This document shows positions 1 to 5,437 of a stretch of DNA of 8,122 nt, one piece after another (the stretch's first letter is position 1; each line of letters begins with the position of its first letter). Under the pieces are notes generated by a model. It was not told where the DNA came from. It made no database searches and was given only the letters and a program-made list of their open reading frames with translations. The stretch is from an uncultured archaeon (GTDB lineage: Archaea; Halobacteriota; Methanosarcinia; Methanosarcinales; Methanoperedenaceae). The DNA is taken from NCBI GenBank assembly GCA_902386085.1, contig CABMIA010000157.1, positions 1 through 8,122 on the forward strand, in the 5' to 3' direction. Position numbers and translations under genes: made by a program.

Positions 1-725
1 GTGCAGGCGGGGGTTGTTTCCCAGCTCACTGGGCAATTCAAACGCCGCATTATGTACAGCTTGGCGACTATGTTAATGTGGTCTTATCACTTCTAACAGC
101 AGCGCTTTGTATTTTTATAGGTTATGTCATGATCCGGAAGGACAAAAGGATTCTAAAGGACACAAAAGGCATAAGTACCACGACTTCCCTTTTCATGGCT
201 ACTACTGCCGCCGCTATCGGCGGGATCTCGTATTTTATCTTTTCGGAAGTACAGTCGATGAATACGTGGATAATCTCAACTGTGACCGACCAGACCATCT
301 GGCTTGGTTCGGTTTTCGGGGTAATTGTCACGAGGCTTGACTGGAATATTGTAGCAGTCAATGGCTACAAGGTCGAGATCATCCTTGCCTGCACTGCAAT
401 CGAAAGCATCGCGCTCTTTATCGGGGTAATCGCATGTGCCAATGCGTCATTTAAGCGCCAGGCAGAAGCTTTCCTTGTTTCAGTCCCTGTCATCTACGGC
501 TTAAACCTGATAAGGAATGTTTTCATCGTTGATGCTTACGGGATGACATGGTTTGGCAATCCGGATATGAGTTTTTATATCGCACATACTGTCATAGCAA
601 AAATAGGTTCACTTATTGCGCTGTTCCTGATAGCTTATGCCGTCCTGAAAATACTTCCTGAAATTATCGACATGATCGATGGTATTTTGATCATGGTCGG
701 GGGTATCTTCAAACATGCTGGCTAA
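1..725 (+). CDS. artA: Archaeosortase A (exosortase/archaeosortase family transpeptidase), 5' partial
   Basis: Polytopic membrane cysteine transpeptidase expected to cleave C-terminal PGF-type sorting signals of secreted proteins and allow their lipid anchoring. The frame is open from base 3 through the stop at 723-725 (240 visible residues), so the first in-frame GTG at 78 is probably not the true start. The upstream in-frame residues (…QLGDYVNVV…) read like ArtA sequence, and the family is usually near 270-310 residues, so the N-terminus lies outside the window. The family's catalytic elements are visible: Cys in LACTAIES (residue 130 from base 3), Arg in LNLIRNVF (171) and His in FYIAHTV (195), each next to a hydrophobic helix. 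The 3' end overlaps the archaetidylserine decarboxylase gene by 11 nt (715-725), implying one operon. Family assignment is strong; assignment to the ArtA subfamily rests on remembered motifs. Confidence 0.87.
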   Translation, partial: AGGGCFPAHWAIQTPHYVQLGDYVNVVLSLLTAALCIFIGYVMIRKDKRILKDTKGISTTTSLFMATTAAAIGGISYFIFSEVQSMNTWIISTVTDQTIWLGSVFGVIVTRLDWNIVAVNGYKVEIILACTAIESIALFIGVIACANASFKRQAEAFLVSVPVIYGLNLIRNVFIVDAYGMTWFGNPDMSFYIAHTVIAKIGSLIALFLIAYAVLKILPEIIDMIDGILIMVGGIFKHAG

Positions 726-1347
726 AGGATCTTTATCCTGGATCGGGGGTGCGATATTTTTCACTCTTGTAGCAGGGTATGCTTCAATGAACCTGGATGG
801 GATCCTGTTTATCCTGCTTGGTTTTTTATTCTTTACCGGGGTAATTCTCACAATATTCTTTATTATATTTTTCCGCGACCCACAGAGTATCCCGCAGGGC
901 GATGAGGACGATGCTGTTTCACCCGCAGACGGCAGGGTGATCTCTACAAAGGATAATACCATCTGCATTTTCATGAACATCCATAATGTGCACGTTAACC
1001 GGGCACCCCTTGCAGGCAGGGTTACACATATCGATTATAAACCCGGGGGCTATATTCCTGCGTTCAATAAAGATTCACTCGTGAACGAGCGTAACCATGT
1101 AGTAATGGAAACCGGGTCAGGAACGCTTGAACTGACCCAGATTGCAGGCGTCCTGACCCGCCGTATCGTATCCTACATCAGCGAGGGGAGCGAATTAAAA
1201 AGGGGTGAGCGCATTGGCATGATACGTTTCGGCTCGCGCGTGGATGTGATAATTCCGCAAGGCTACGAGTTCACGGTCGGGGTGAATGACACAGTTAAAG
1301 CGGCAGAAACAATAATCGCTACGAAGAAAGAGAAGATACGGAGGTAG
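715..1347 (+). CDS. asd: Archaetidylserine decarboxylase proenzyme (phosphatidylserine decarboxylase family)
   Basis: Pyruvoyl-dependent decarboxylase of the short PSD type, expected to convert archaetidylserine to archaetidylethanolamine at the cytoplasmic membrane. Two N-terminal membrane segments (about residues 8-27 and 29-52) lead into the family's FFRDP motif (52-56). Next come SPADGRV (69-75, Asp72 of the self-processing triad) and HNVHVNR (90-96), whose two His match the conserved His pair of E. coli Psd. Self-cleavage should occur at Gly173-Ser174 in RFGSRVD, making Ser174 the pyruvoyl group of the small subunit. At 210 residues it has the usual length of the short class. The ATG at 715 lies inside artA. 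The stop at 1345-1347 is followed after one base by pssA, whose SD sequence covers the end of this gene. The same fold also decarboxylates phosphatidylserine; the archaeal substrate is inferred from the neighbours and the likely host. Confidence 0.92.
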   Translation: MLAKGSLSWIGGAIFFTLVAGYASMNLDGILFILLGFLFFTGVILTIFFIIFFRDPQSIPQGDEDDAVSPADGRVISTKDNTICIFMNIHNVHVNRAPLAGRVTHIDYKPGGYIPAFNKDSLVNERNHVVMETGSGTLELTQIAGVLTRRIVSYISEGSELKRGERIGMIRFGSRVDVIIPQGYEFTVGVNDTVKAAETIIATKKEKIRR

Positions 1348-1348
1348 A

Positions 1349-2023
1349 ATGGGAGAAAATATCGCAAAACTCATAAAACCTGCCGATATTATCACCCTGA
1401 TCAACGCGCTCCTGGGTTTTGCAGCGATAATACAGGTAATCCGCCAGGACTTCGCTGGCGCGCTTGTGCTTATCCTTGCCGCTGTAATAGCCGACGGCGC
1501 AGACGGCGCAGTTGCAAGGTACACCGGATACGGGGTGCTTGGCGCAAACCTTGATTCTCTTGCAGACGTGATAGCTTTTGGCGCAGCACCGTCAATTGCA
1601 GCTTACATTTATCTTGGCTGGCCGCTGGGGATATTCGCATGCTTTTTCCTTGTGTGCGGCATGCTGCGCCTTGCCAGGTTCAATGTGGCAGGCAAAAAAG
1701 ATGGTTTTGAAGGCATACCAATAACATCCGGGGGTTTTATAGTGGCTTTATTCCTCCTGGTGGAGGATTATGCCCCATATTCCAGGTATTCGTTCATTCT
1801 TCTACTCGTCATCGTATCCCTTCTCATGGTAAGCAGGATAGGCTATCCCAAATTGAAAAATCCTGCTGCCCTTGCGCCCATGGGGCTTCTGCTTATTTTT
1901 GATATAGTAGTTTTTTATCTTGGCAGGCAGGAAATAGCAAAAATCGCTTCATTAATATTACTTGTCTTCGTATGTGCCTATATCCTGAGTCCGCTTGGGA
2001 AGAGGTTTTATGATAAACGTTAA
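1349..2023 (+). CDS. pssA: Archaetidylserine synthase (CDP-alcohol phosphatidyltransferase family)
   Basis: Integral membrane enzyme expected to transfer archaetidyl from CDP-archaeol to L-serine. The CDP-alcohol phosphotransferase signature is at residues 49-73: ADGADGAVAR followed by G-ANL-DSLAD, giving the four metal/catalytic Asp at 49, 52, 69 and 73. Seven residues separate AR from the conserved Gly, where eight is the usual count. NALLGF (19-24) and the later LARFNV…GIPITSGG stretch also fit the serine-type subfamily. The rest is several hydrophobic helices, and 224 residues is normal for the family. ATG 1349 is preceded by GGAGGT (1340-1345) overlapping the decarboxylase stop codon. 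Product and substrate fit the adjacent decarboxylase. An inositol or glycerol acceptor is a less likely alternative because the partner gene is a serine-lipid decarboxylase. Confidence 0.9.
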   Translation: MGENIAKLIKPADIITLINALLGFAAIIQVIRQDFAGALVLILAAVIADGADGAVARYTGYGVLGANLDSLADVIAFGAAPSIAAYIYLGWPLGIFACFFLVCGMLRLARFNVAGKKDGFEGIPITSGGFIVALFLLVEDYAPYSRYSFILLLVIVSLLMVSRIGYPKLKNPAALAPMGLLLIFDIVVFYLGRQEIAKIASLILLVFVCAYILSPLGKRFYDKR

Positions 2024-2035
2024 GCGAGGAGTTTT

Positions 2036-2392
2036 ATGACGGAAGTTAATGACAGGGACAGGGCAGTTTTCGAAGCGGGGATAAAGCTTGGTGCACTCTA
2101 CCACCAGTTCGTTGGAACGCCGATCAGTATCGAAACGGTTGATGACCTTTCAAGGACAATTGAGCAGAGTGTGATCCTCCAGCCGTATGTCAGAAGCGTG
2201 AGCGTTTCAATCGACCGCGAGATGGTCGGGAAAAAACTCAACCCCAGGTACAAGTACTGTGAGCTGGAAGGGCGTATGCTGAATGTAAGCCTGCAGATAC
2301 GATATAAAAATACTATTGCCTCTGCCGAGCTTGCACACGATGAGGAACTGGATTATCCGCTGATGAGTGTAAAGAAAATAGAGGAAATGTAA
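2036..2392 (+). CDS. mptD: Archaeal dihydroneopterin aldolase MptD (DUF372/PF04038-type)
   Basis: Expected to cleave 7,8-dihydroneopterin to 6-hydroxymethyl-7,8-dihydropterin and glycolaldehyde in tetrahydromethanopterin synthesis. The N-terminal block with FEAGIKLGALYHQFVGTP (12-29) is the hallmark of the archaeal aldolase family, unrelated to bacterial FolB. Glu13, His23 and Gln49 keep the mutual spacing that I remember for residues studied in the Methanocaldococcus jannaschii enzyme. The 118-residue length suits the family. A good SD (GAGGAG at 2026-2031) lies 4 nt before the ATG, and the gap to the pssA stop is 12 nt, so it should be co-transcribed with the lipid genes although the pathways are unrelated. 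Its stop is 3 nt from the convergent stop of the MoaD-like gene. Presence of this enzyme supports a host that makes methanopterin. Confidence 0.87.
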   Translation: MTEVNDRDRAVFEAGIKLGALYHQFVGTPISIETVDDLSRTIEQSVILQPYVRSVSVSIDREMVGKKLNPRYKYCELEGRMLNVSLQIRYKNTIASAELAHDEELDYPLMSVKKIEEM

Positions 2393-2395
2393 GTC

Positions 2396-2683
2396 TTATC
2401 CCCCGCTAACGGCAGGCAGTATCGAGATTTCGTCAGTATTTTTTACAGGACTTTCAAGCCCTTTCAAATGCCTTATATCCTCGCCGTTCACATAAAGATT
2501 GACAAACCGCCTTACTTCGCCTTTATCAAGGATACGTTTTTCAAAATCAGGACCGAACTTTTCAACAAGCTTATCCAGCACGGTCTTTACTGTGGTATCG
2601 CCGAGTTCAAGGGTCGTTTCACGCGCATGTGTTACATTGCTTAACGCTGAAGAAAATCTTATTCTGACCATTTGTATCACCAT
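2396..2683 (-). CDS. MoaD/ThiS-like ubiquitin-fold protein with C-terminal Gly-Gly (SAMP or sulfur carrier)
   Basis: Small beta-grasp protein of 95 residues ending …LPAVSGG, the exposed Gly-Gly tail that E1-like enzymes adenylate and convert to a thiocarboxylate or isopeptide donor. The order MVRIRFSSAL, a helix around VLDKLVEKFG, then VNLYVNGEDIRHL and the DEISILPAVSGG terminus matches the MoaD family. Its ATG (2681-2683) shares one base with the stop of the upstream threonine-synthase-like gene (TGATG), so the two are coupled. A second ATG at 2669-2671 has GGTGA five bases upstream and would start the protein at MVRIRF, giving 91 residues; this may be the real start. The role could be the molybdopterin-synthase small subunit, a SAMP-type protein modifier, or a sulfur carrier for the neighbouring PLP enzyme as in CysO/CysM. 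Context favours the last but does not prove it. Confidence 0.85.
   Translation of the reverse strand: MVIQMVRIRFSSALSNVTHARETTLELGDTTVKTVLDKLVEKFGPDFEKRILDKGEVRRFVNLYVNGEDIRHLKGLESPVKNTDEISILPAVSGG
2675..2679 (-). promoter_or_regulatory. GGTGA ribosome binding site favouring the internal start of the MoaD-like gene
   Basis: On the minus strand GGTGA, complementary to the 16S rRNA 3' end, lies 3 to 5 nt before the in-frame ATG at 2669-2671. No comparable site precedes the upstream ATG at 2681-2683, which depends on the TGATG stop/start overlap. The site therefore argues either for the shorter 91-residue product or for reinitiation in this region. Confidence 0.4.
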
Positions 2684-3957
2684 CAGGTATGCACGAGAGG
2701 CATGGCCTCTCGCGATGCATGAATGTCAAGTTTGGGGCCAAGTAAATGTTCAAACTCACCCAGCATGGGTTTGATCACAGGCGGGCGCTGCAGTGATTTG
2801 AGCAGCGTGTCCTGTGCCTTGAGACCATTGCCAGTAACGTAAACCACGACCCGCTCGTCGGGCTCGATGTGGCCGCTCTCCACCAGTTTCTTCAGGCCCG
2901 CGATCGTTGTGCCGCCAGCGGGTTCTGTGAATATGCCCTCTGTCCGTGCAAGAAGATGGATGGCCTCGATGATCTCGGTATCGGTTGGCGAAGCCGCATA
3001 ACCGCCTGAATCCAGGATCGCCCGTTTTGCATAATAGCCGTCTGCCGGGTTGCCTATTGCAAGGCTGTGCGCAACTGTCTCATAGTTCCGCACAGGAACT
3101 ACCTCACTATCATTTTGTACCGCGCATGATATGGGCGAACAGTTAAGGGGCTGCGAACCCGATATCCTGACTTTCGCGTCATCCACAAGACCTATACGTC
3201 CAAGTTCTTTGTATCCGCGCGAAATCGCGCACAGGAGCGCCCCGCTTGCCATGGGGGCCACGATATGGTCCGGAACCTGCCAGCCCAACTGCTCGGCAGT
3301 CTCATAAGCGAGCGTCTTTGAGCCTTCGGTATAATAAGGACGGATATTAATGTTCACAAAAGCCCAGTCGGGATGAGAGTCCGCCACCTCGCTTGCAAGG
3401 CGGTTTGCGTCATCGTACGTGCCTTCCACAGCAATTACGTTCGGGCCATAGACAAGCATCTGGACGATCTTGCCAAGCTCGATCGTGGCTGGTATGAAAA
3501 TGTATGCAGGCAAGCCCGCTTTTGCCGCATGCGCGCCCACGGCTGCCGCAAGGTTGCCTGTGCTTGCGCACCCGACTGCTTTTACATCAAATTCGATCGC
3601 CTTTGAGATGGCCACGGATGTGACCCTGTCTTTAAAGGAATTCGTGGGATTCACGGATTCGTCAAGGATATAGAGTTCATCCAGCCCGAGCACTGCGCCA
3701 AGCCGGTCTGCGTGGTGGAGCGTATTGAAACCCGCGCCGAGGTCGATGCGTTTCTCGGATTCAAGCGGGAGGAGGTCTTTGTATCTCCATATGGATTTCG
3801 GGCCAGAAGCTATCTTTTCTTTGCTGATATGATCAGAAATATAATCCCAGTCGTAATTGACTTCAAGAGGTCCAAAGCATTCGTAACAGGTATTCTGGAT
3901 GACGGCAGGGTACTCAGCGCCGCATTCCCTGCATTTCAATCCGATGACGTGGCTCAT
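2683..3957 (-). CDS. thrC: Threonine synthase family protein (fold-type II PLP enzyme with N-terminal zinc ribbon)
   Basis: Cytosolic PLP-dependent enzyme; the family converts O-phosphohomoserine to threonine and phosphate. A rubredoxin-like zinc knuckle opens the protein (Cys9, Cys12, Cys24, Cys27), as in many archaeal ThrC. The PLP lysine is Lys109 in NPTNSFKDR. ASTGNLAAA (131-139) is the substrate-binding loop, MASGALLCAI (236-245) occupies the PLP-phosphate loop position, and VTGNGLK (374-380) is the C-terminal family motif. At 424 residues it is full length. It departs from the commonest form by having NPTN rather than NPTG before SFKDR and Val rather than Gly after it, so a related beta-replacement activity cannot be excluded. 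GGTGA lies 6 nt before the ATG, with a TATA-like box further upstream. The downstream MoaD-like gene overlaps the stop by one base. Confidence 0.85.
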   Translation of the reverse strand: MSHVIGLKCRECGAEYPAVIQNTCYECFGPLEVNYDWDYISDHISKEKIASGPKSIWRYKDLLPLESEKRIDLGAGFNTLHHADRLGAVLGLDELYILDESVNPTNSFKDRVTSVAISKAIEFDVKAVGCASTGNLAAAVGAHAAKAGLPAYIFIPATIELGKIVQMLVYGPNVIAVEGTYDDANRLASEVADSHPDWAFVNINIRPYYTEGSKTLAYETAEQLGWQVPDHIVAPMASGALLCAISRGYKELGRIGLVDDAKVRISGSQPLNCSPISCAVQNDSEVVPVRNYETVAHSLAIGNPADGYYAKRAILDSGGYAASPTDTEIIEAIHLLARTEGIFTEPAGGTTIAGLKKLVESGHIEPDERVVVYVTGNGLKAQDTLLKSLQRPPVIKPMLGEFEHLLGPKLDIHASREAMPLVHT

Positions 3958-3963
3958 TAAAAT

Positions 3964-3968
3964 TCACC
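3964..3968 (-). promoter_or_regulatory. GGTGA ribosome binding site of the threonine-synthase-like gene
   Basis: Minus-strand GGTGA with a 6-nt spacer to the ATG at 3955-3957. It supports the chosen start, from which the zinc-ribbon cysteines follow almost at once. Confidence 0.55.
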
Positions 3969-3990
3969 ATTGCTTAATACAACATTACTG

Positions 3991-4002
3991 TATATAATAT
4001 TT
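3991..4002 (-). promoter_or_regulatory. TATA-like box of the thrC-moaD-like operon
   Basis: The minus strand reads AAATATTATATA in the 63-nt gap between the thrC start and the end of the HExxH protein gene. With usual archaeal spacing, transcription would start near 3970, giving a leader of roughly a dozen bases just long enough to hold the GGTGA site. This indicates that thrC is transcribed separately from the two genes upstream of it. Confidence 0.55.
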
Positions 4003-4020
4003 ACCGTGCGAGTACATAAC

Positions 4021-4407
4021 TCACAGTAATAAAAAGCCAAATATCTTTTTCAAATTCGAAAGCTCATAAGCCACTGCGCTGAAATCATCATAGCATGCGA
4101 CTAGGTACAGCAGCAAAAAGATAGGCGTGGGATATAAAAATCCTCCGAGGATCACAGGCGGAAGACCGAAAATAATACCGAGTACGTGTCCGTATATTTT
4201 CTTATTCCCAAGCCTGTTCCAGTCGGCTTTGATACTTAAATTGCCCTTTTCAAATAAAATCCTGTAATCAAGACGGTGGTACCTTGCGAAAAGAATGTGG
4301 CCTGTTTCGTGGAAGGCCACCGCGACACAAAGGAAAATGAACATCACCAGGAGATACTTTCCGAAAGCATACAGCACGACATTAACAAGATTCGAGGTCG
4401 ATAACAT
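4021..4407 (-). CDS. Small membrane protein with HExxH motif; putative minimal M50/DUF3267-like intramembrane metalloprotease
   Basis: I do not recognise a named family with certainty. The 128-residue product begins with an amphipathic stretch, then a hydrophobic helix (about 18-40) that contains FHETGHILFAR, i.e. the zinc motif His33-Glu34-x-x-His37. Its hydrophobic placement resembles the first core helix of site-2 proteases (xxHExGHxxxA). Two more membrane segments follow (about 73-92 and 94-106), and Asp107-Asp108 in ACYDDFSAV could supply the third zinc ligand, as Asp does in the M50 LDG motif. Canonical S2P proteins are much larger, so this would be a minimal core. The ATG has GGAAGGTGG (4417-4425) nine bases upstream. 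The gene lies 45 nt after the Trm5-like gene, probably in the same transcript, and is visibly AT-richer than thrC. Being a gene is well supported; proteolytic function is inference. Confidence 0.7.
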   Translation of the reverse strand: MLSTSNLVNVVLYAFGKYLLVMFIFLCVAVAFHETGHILFARYHRLDYRILFEKGNLSIKADWNRLGNKKIYGHVLGIIFGLPPVILGGFLYPTPIFLLLYLVACYDDFSAVAYELSNLKKIFGFLLL

Positions 4408-4452
4408 TATTCTATTCCACCTTCCACATCCTTATCAGATAAATCTATCTCA

Positions 4453-5247
4453 TTATCGCTGCCGCAGGTCAAAACCATATCTGCTCACCCGTGGAGCCAC
4501 GCCGCCGCAATTCCGATAAAAATCAATTATCCATCTTTTTTTTTCAAGTAATTTTTTAAAATGAGAAATTTCAAAATCTTTCTTGAAGGTATAGAAATGA
4601 ACAGCGCCTTCAGGTTTCAATAGGGAACTGGCAAGGTTGAGAAAATAATCCTGGCCATACGGCGCGGGCATCACGATCCTGTCAAATTTGCGTTTGAAGA
4701 GGCTGCATATTGATCCTGCATCGCCGAGGATGATATCAGCATCAATCTTATTCAATTCTGCATTTATCCTGAAATATTCACACGCATCAGCATTGCTGTC
4801 AAGCCCGACAATACTGGCATTTTTCTTTTTAGCTATAGGGATCAAAAACGGCCCCACACCGCAGAATAATACAAGAATGTCTTCACCATCGTTCACCATT
4901 TGCACTATCCTGTTCCGCTCGTATGCCAGTTTACCTGAGAAATACGCCTTTTTCAGGTCTACATGAAAAACACAGTCATTCTCCCGGTGAAGCGTTGTTG
5001 TCCTGTTTCCAAGCAGGATTTCGAAGTCTCCAACGCGCTGCGTGCCCGCAAGCTTGTTAATCTTCCGGAGGACTATGTTTACATCTTTCCTGTGAGAGAC
5101 AAGTGCCTGCGCGATGAGATATTTTTCATCATCCAGCGATTGAGGGATATATATAATTGCGATGTCCCCGATGACCTCAAAGCCTTTGGGGAGACGGGAG
5201 AGTTTTTCTGGCGGGAGCTTGTCTTTAAGGAGGGCTTGGTGGGACAT
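4453..5247 (-). CDS. Divergent Trm5-family (COG2520-type) SAM-dependent methyltransferase-like protein lacking domain D1
   Basis: The family makes 1-methylguanosine 37 in tRNA (Trm5) or transfers the aminocarboxypropyl group of SAM in wyosine synthesis (Taw2). Residues 10-110 carry the D2 region: LPKGFEVIGDIAIIYIP, VLRKINKLAGTQRVGDFEILLG, then HVDLKKAYFSGKLAYERNR. The Rossmann part starts at DILVLFCGVGPFLIPIAK (123-140) and GLDSNADACEY (148-158). The C-terminus APRVSRYGFDL fits the family. At 264 residues it lacks the N-terminal D1 domain of Trm5b and has Taw2-like length, although the GVGPF loop is Trm5-like. Deviations: the motif I Asp is replaced (ILVLFCG for VVDMFAG), and the catalytic-loop MNLP of Trm5 is MPAP (193-196). 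The protein may have altered or lost tRNA modification activity. No SD precedes the ATG. Family call strong, exact reaction open. Confidence 0.75.
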   Translation of the reverse strand: MSHQALLKDKLPPEKLSRLPKGFEVIGDIAIIYIPQSLDDEKYLIAQALVSHRKDVNIVLRKINKLAGTQRVGDFEILLGNRTTTLHRENDCVFHVDLKKAYFSGKLAYERNRIVQMVNDGEDILVLFCGVGPFLIPIAKKKNASIVGLDSNADACEYFRINAELNKIDADIILGDAGSICSLFKRKFDRIVMPAPYGQDYFLNLASSLLKPEGAVHFYTFKKDFEISHFKKLLEKKRWIIDFYRNCGGVAPRVSRYGFDLRQR

Positions 5248-5437
5248 ATTAAGGAGGTAGTTGGAGATCAGGCGTTTTTATGTTTTTGCATGGTATAATG
5301 CTTTAAATATGGCTCTTGCTCATTACGTTTCGCCTATATAGTTCCCAAATTATGTTGTCGGCGCTGTGCGCCTCTCGGGGAATGTAGTGCACGTGAGAAT
5401 CAGAGGTGTGGCAATCCATGACTAACTATTGATACTG
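5248..5437. other. 190-nt intergenic region between argH and the Trm5-like gene
   Basis: Contains the possible Trm5-like promoter and a 13-nt perfect hairpin GGCGC-TGT-GCGCC (5360-5372). It also contains a 38-codon minus-strand reading frame (5303-5419) without a ribosome binding site. No oligo-T run follows the hairpin on either strand, so it does not look like an intrinsic terminator. No tRNA or recognisable small RNA was seen. Confidence 0.4.
5301..5310 (-). promoter_or_regulatory. Possible TATA-like box for the Trm5-like gene
   Basis: The minus strand reads ATATTTAAAG about 55 nt before the ATG at 5247. Archaeal spacing would put the transcript start near 5280 and give a leader of about 30 nt without an SD. 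The match is modest and the region is AT-rich, so this is a weak call. Confidence 0.3.

Noticed and set aside
609..980. 123-codon minus-strand frame across the artA/asd junction
   Set aside because: It is antisense to two confidently identified genes, and its peptide is Lys/Ile/Pro-rich without motif.
3712..3960. 82-codon plus-strand frame opposite the start of thrC
   Set aside because: It is antisense to the zinc-ribbon region and its product has no family features.
4963..5298. 111-codon plus-strand frame opposite the 5' part of the Trm5-like gene, with AAGGAGG inside it
   Set aside because: It is antisense to well-conserved Trm5-family sequence, and its product shows no recognisable motif.
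5360..5372. GGCGC-TGT-GCGCC hairpin considered as an intrinsic terminator for argH
   Set aside because: It is about 65 nt past the stop, has a stem of only 5 bp, and no oligo-T tract follows on the minus strand.
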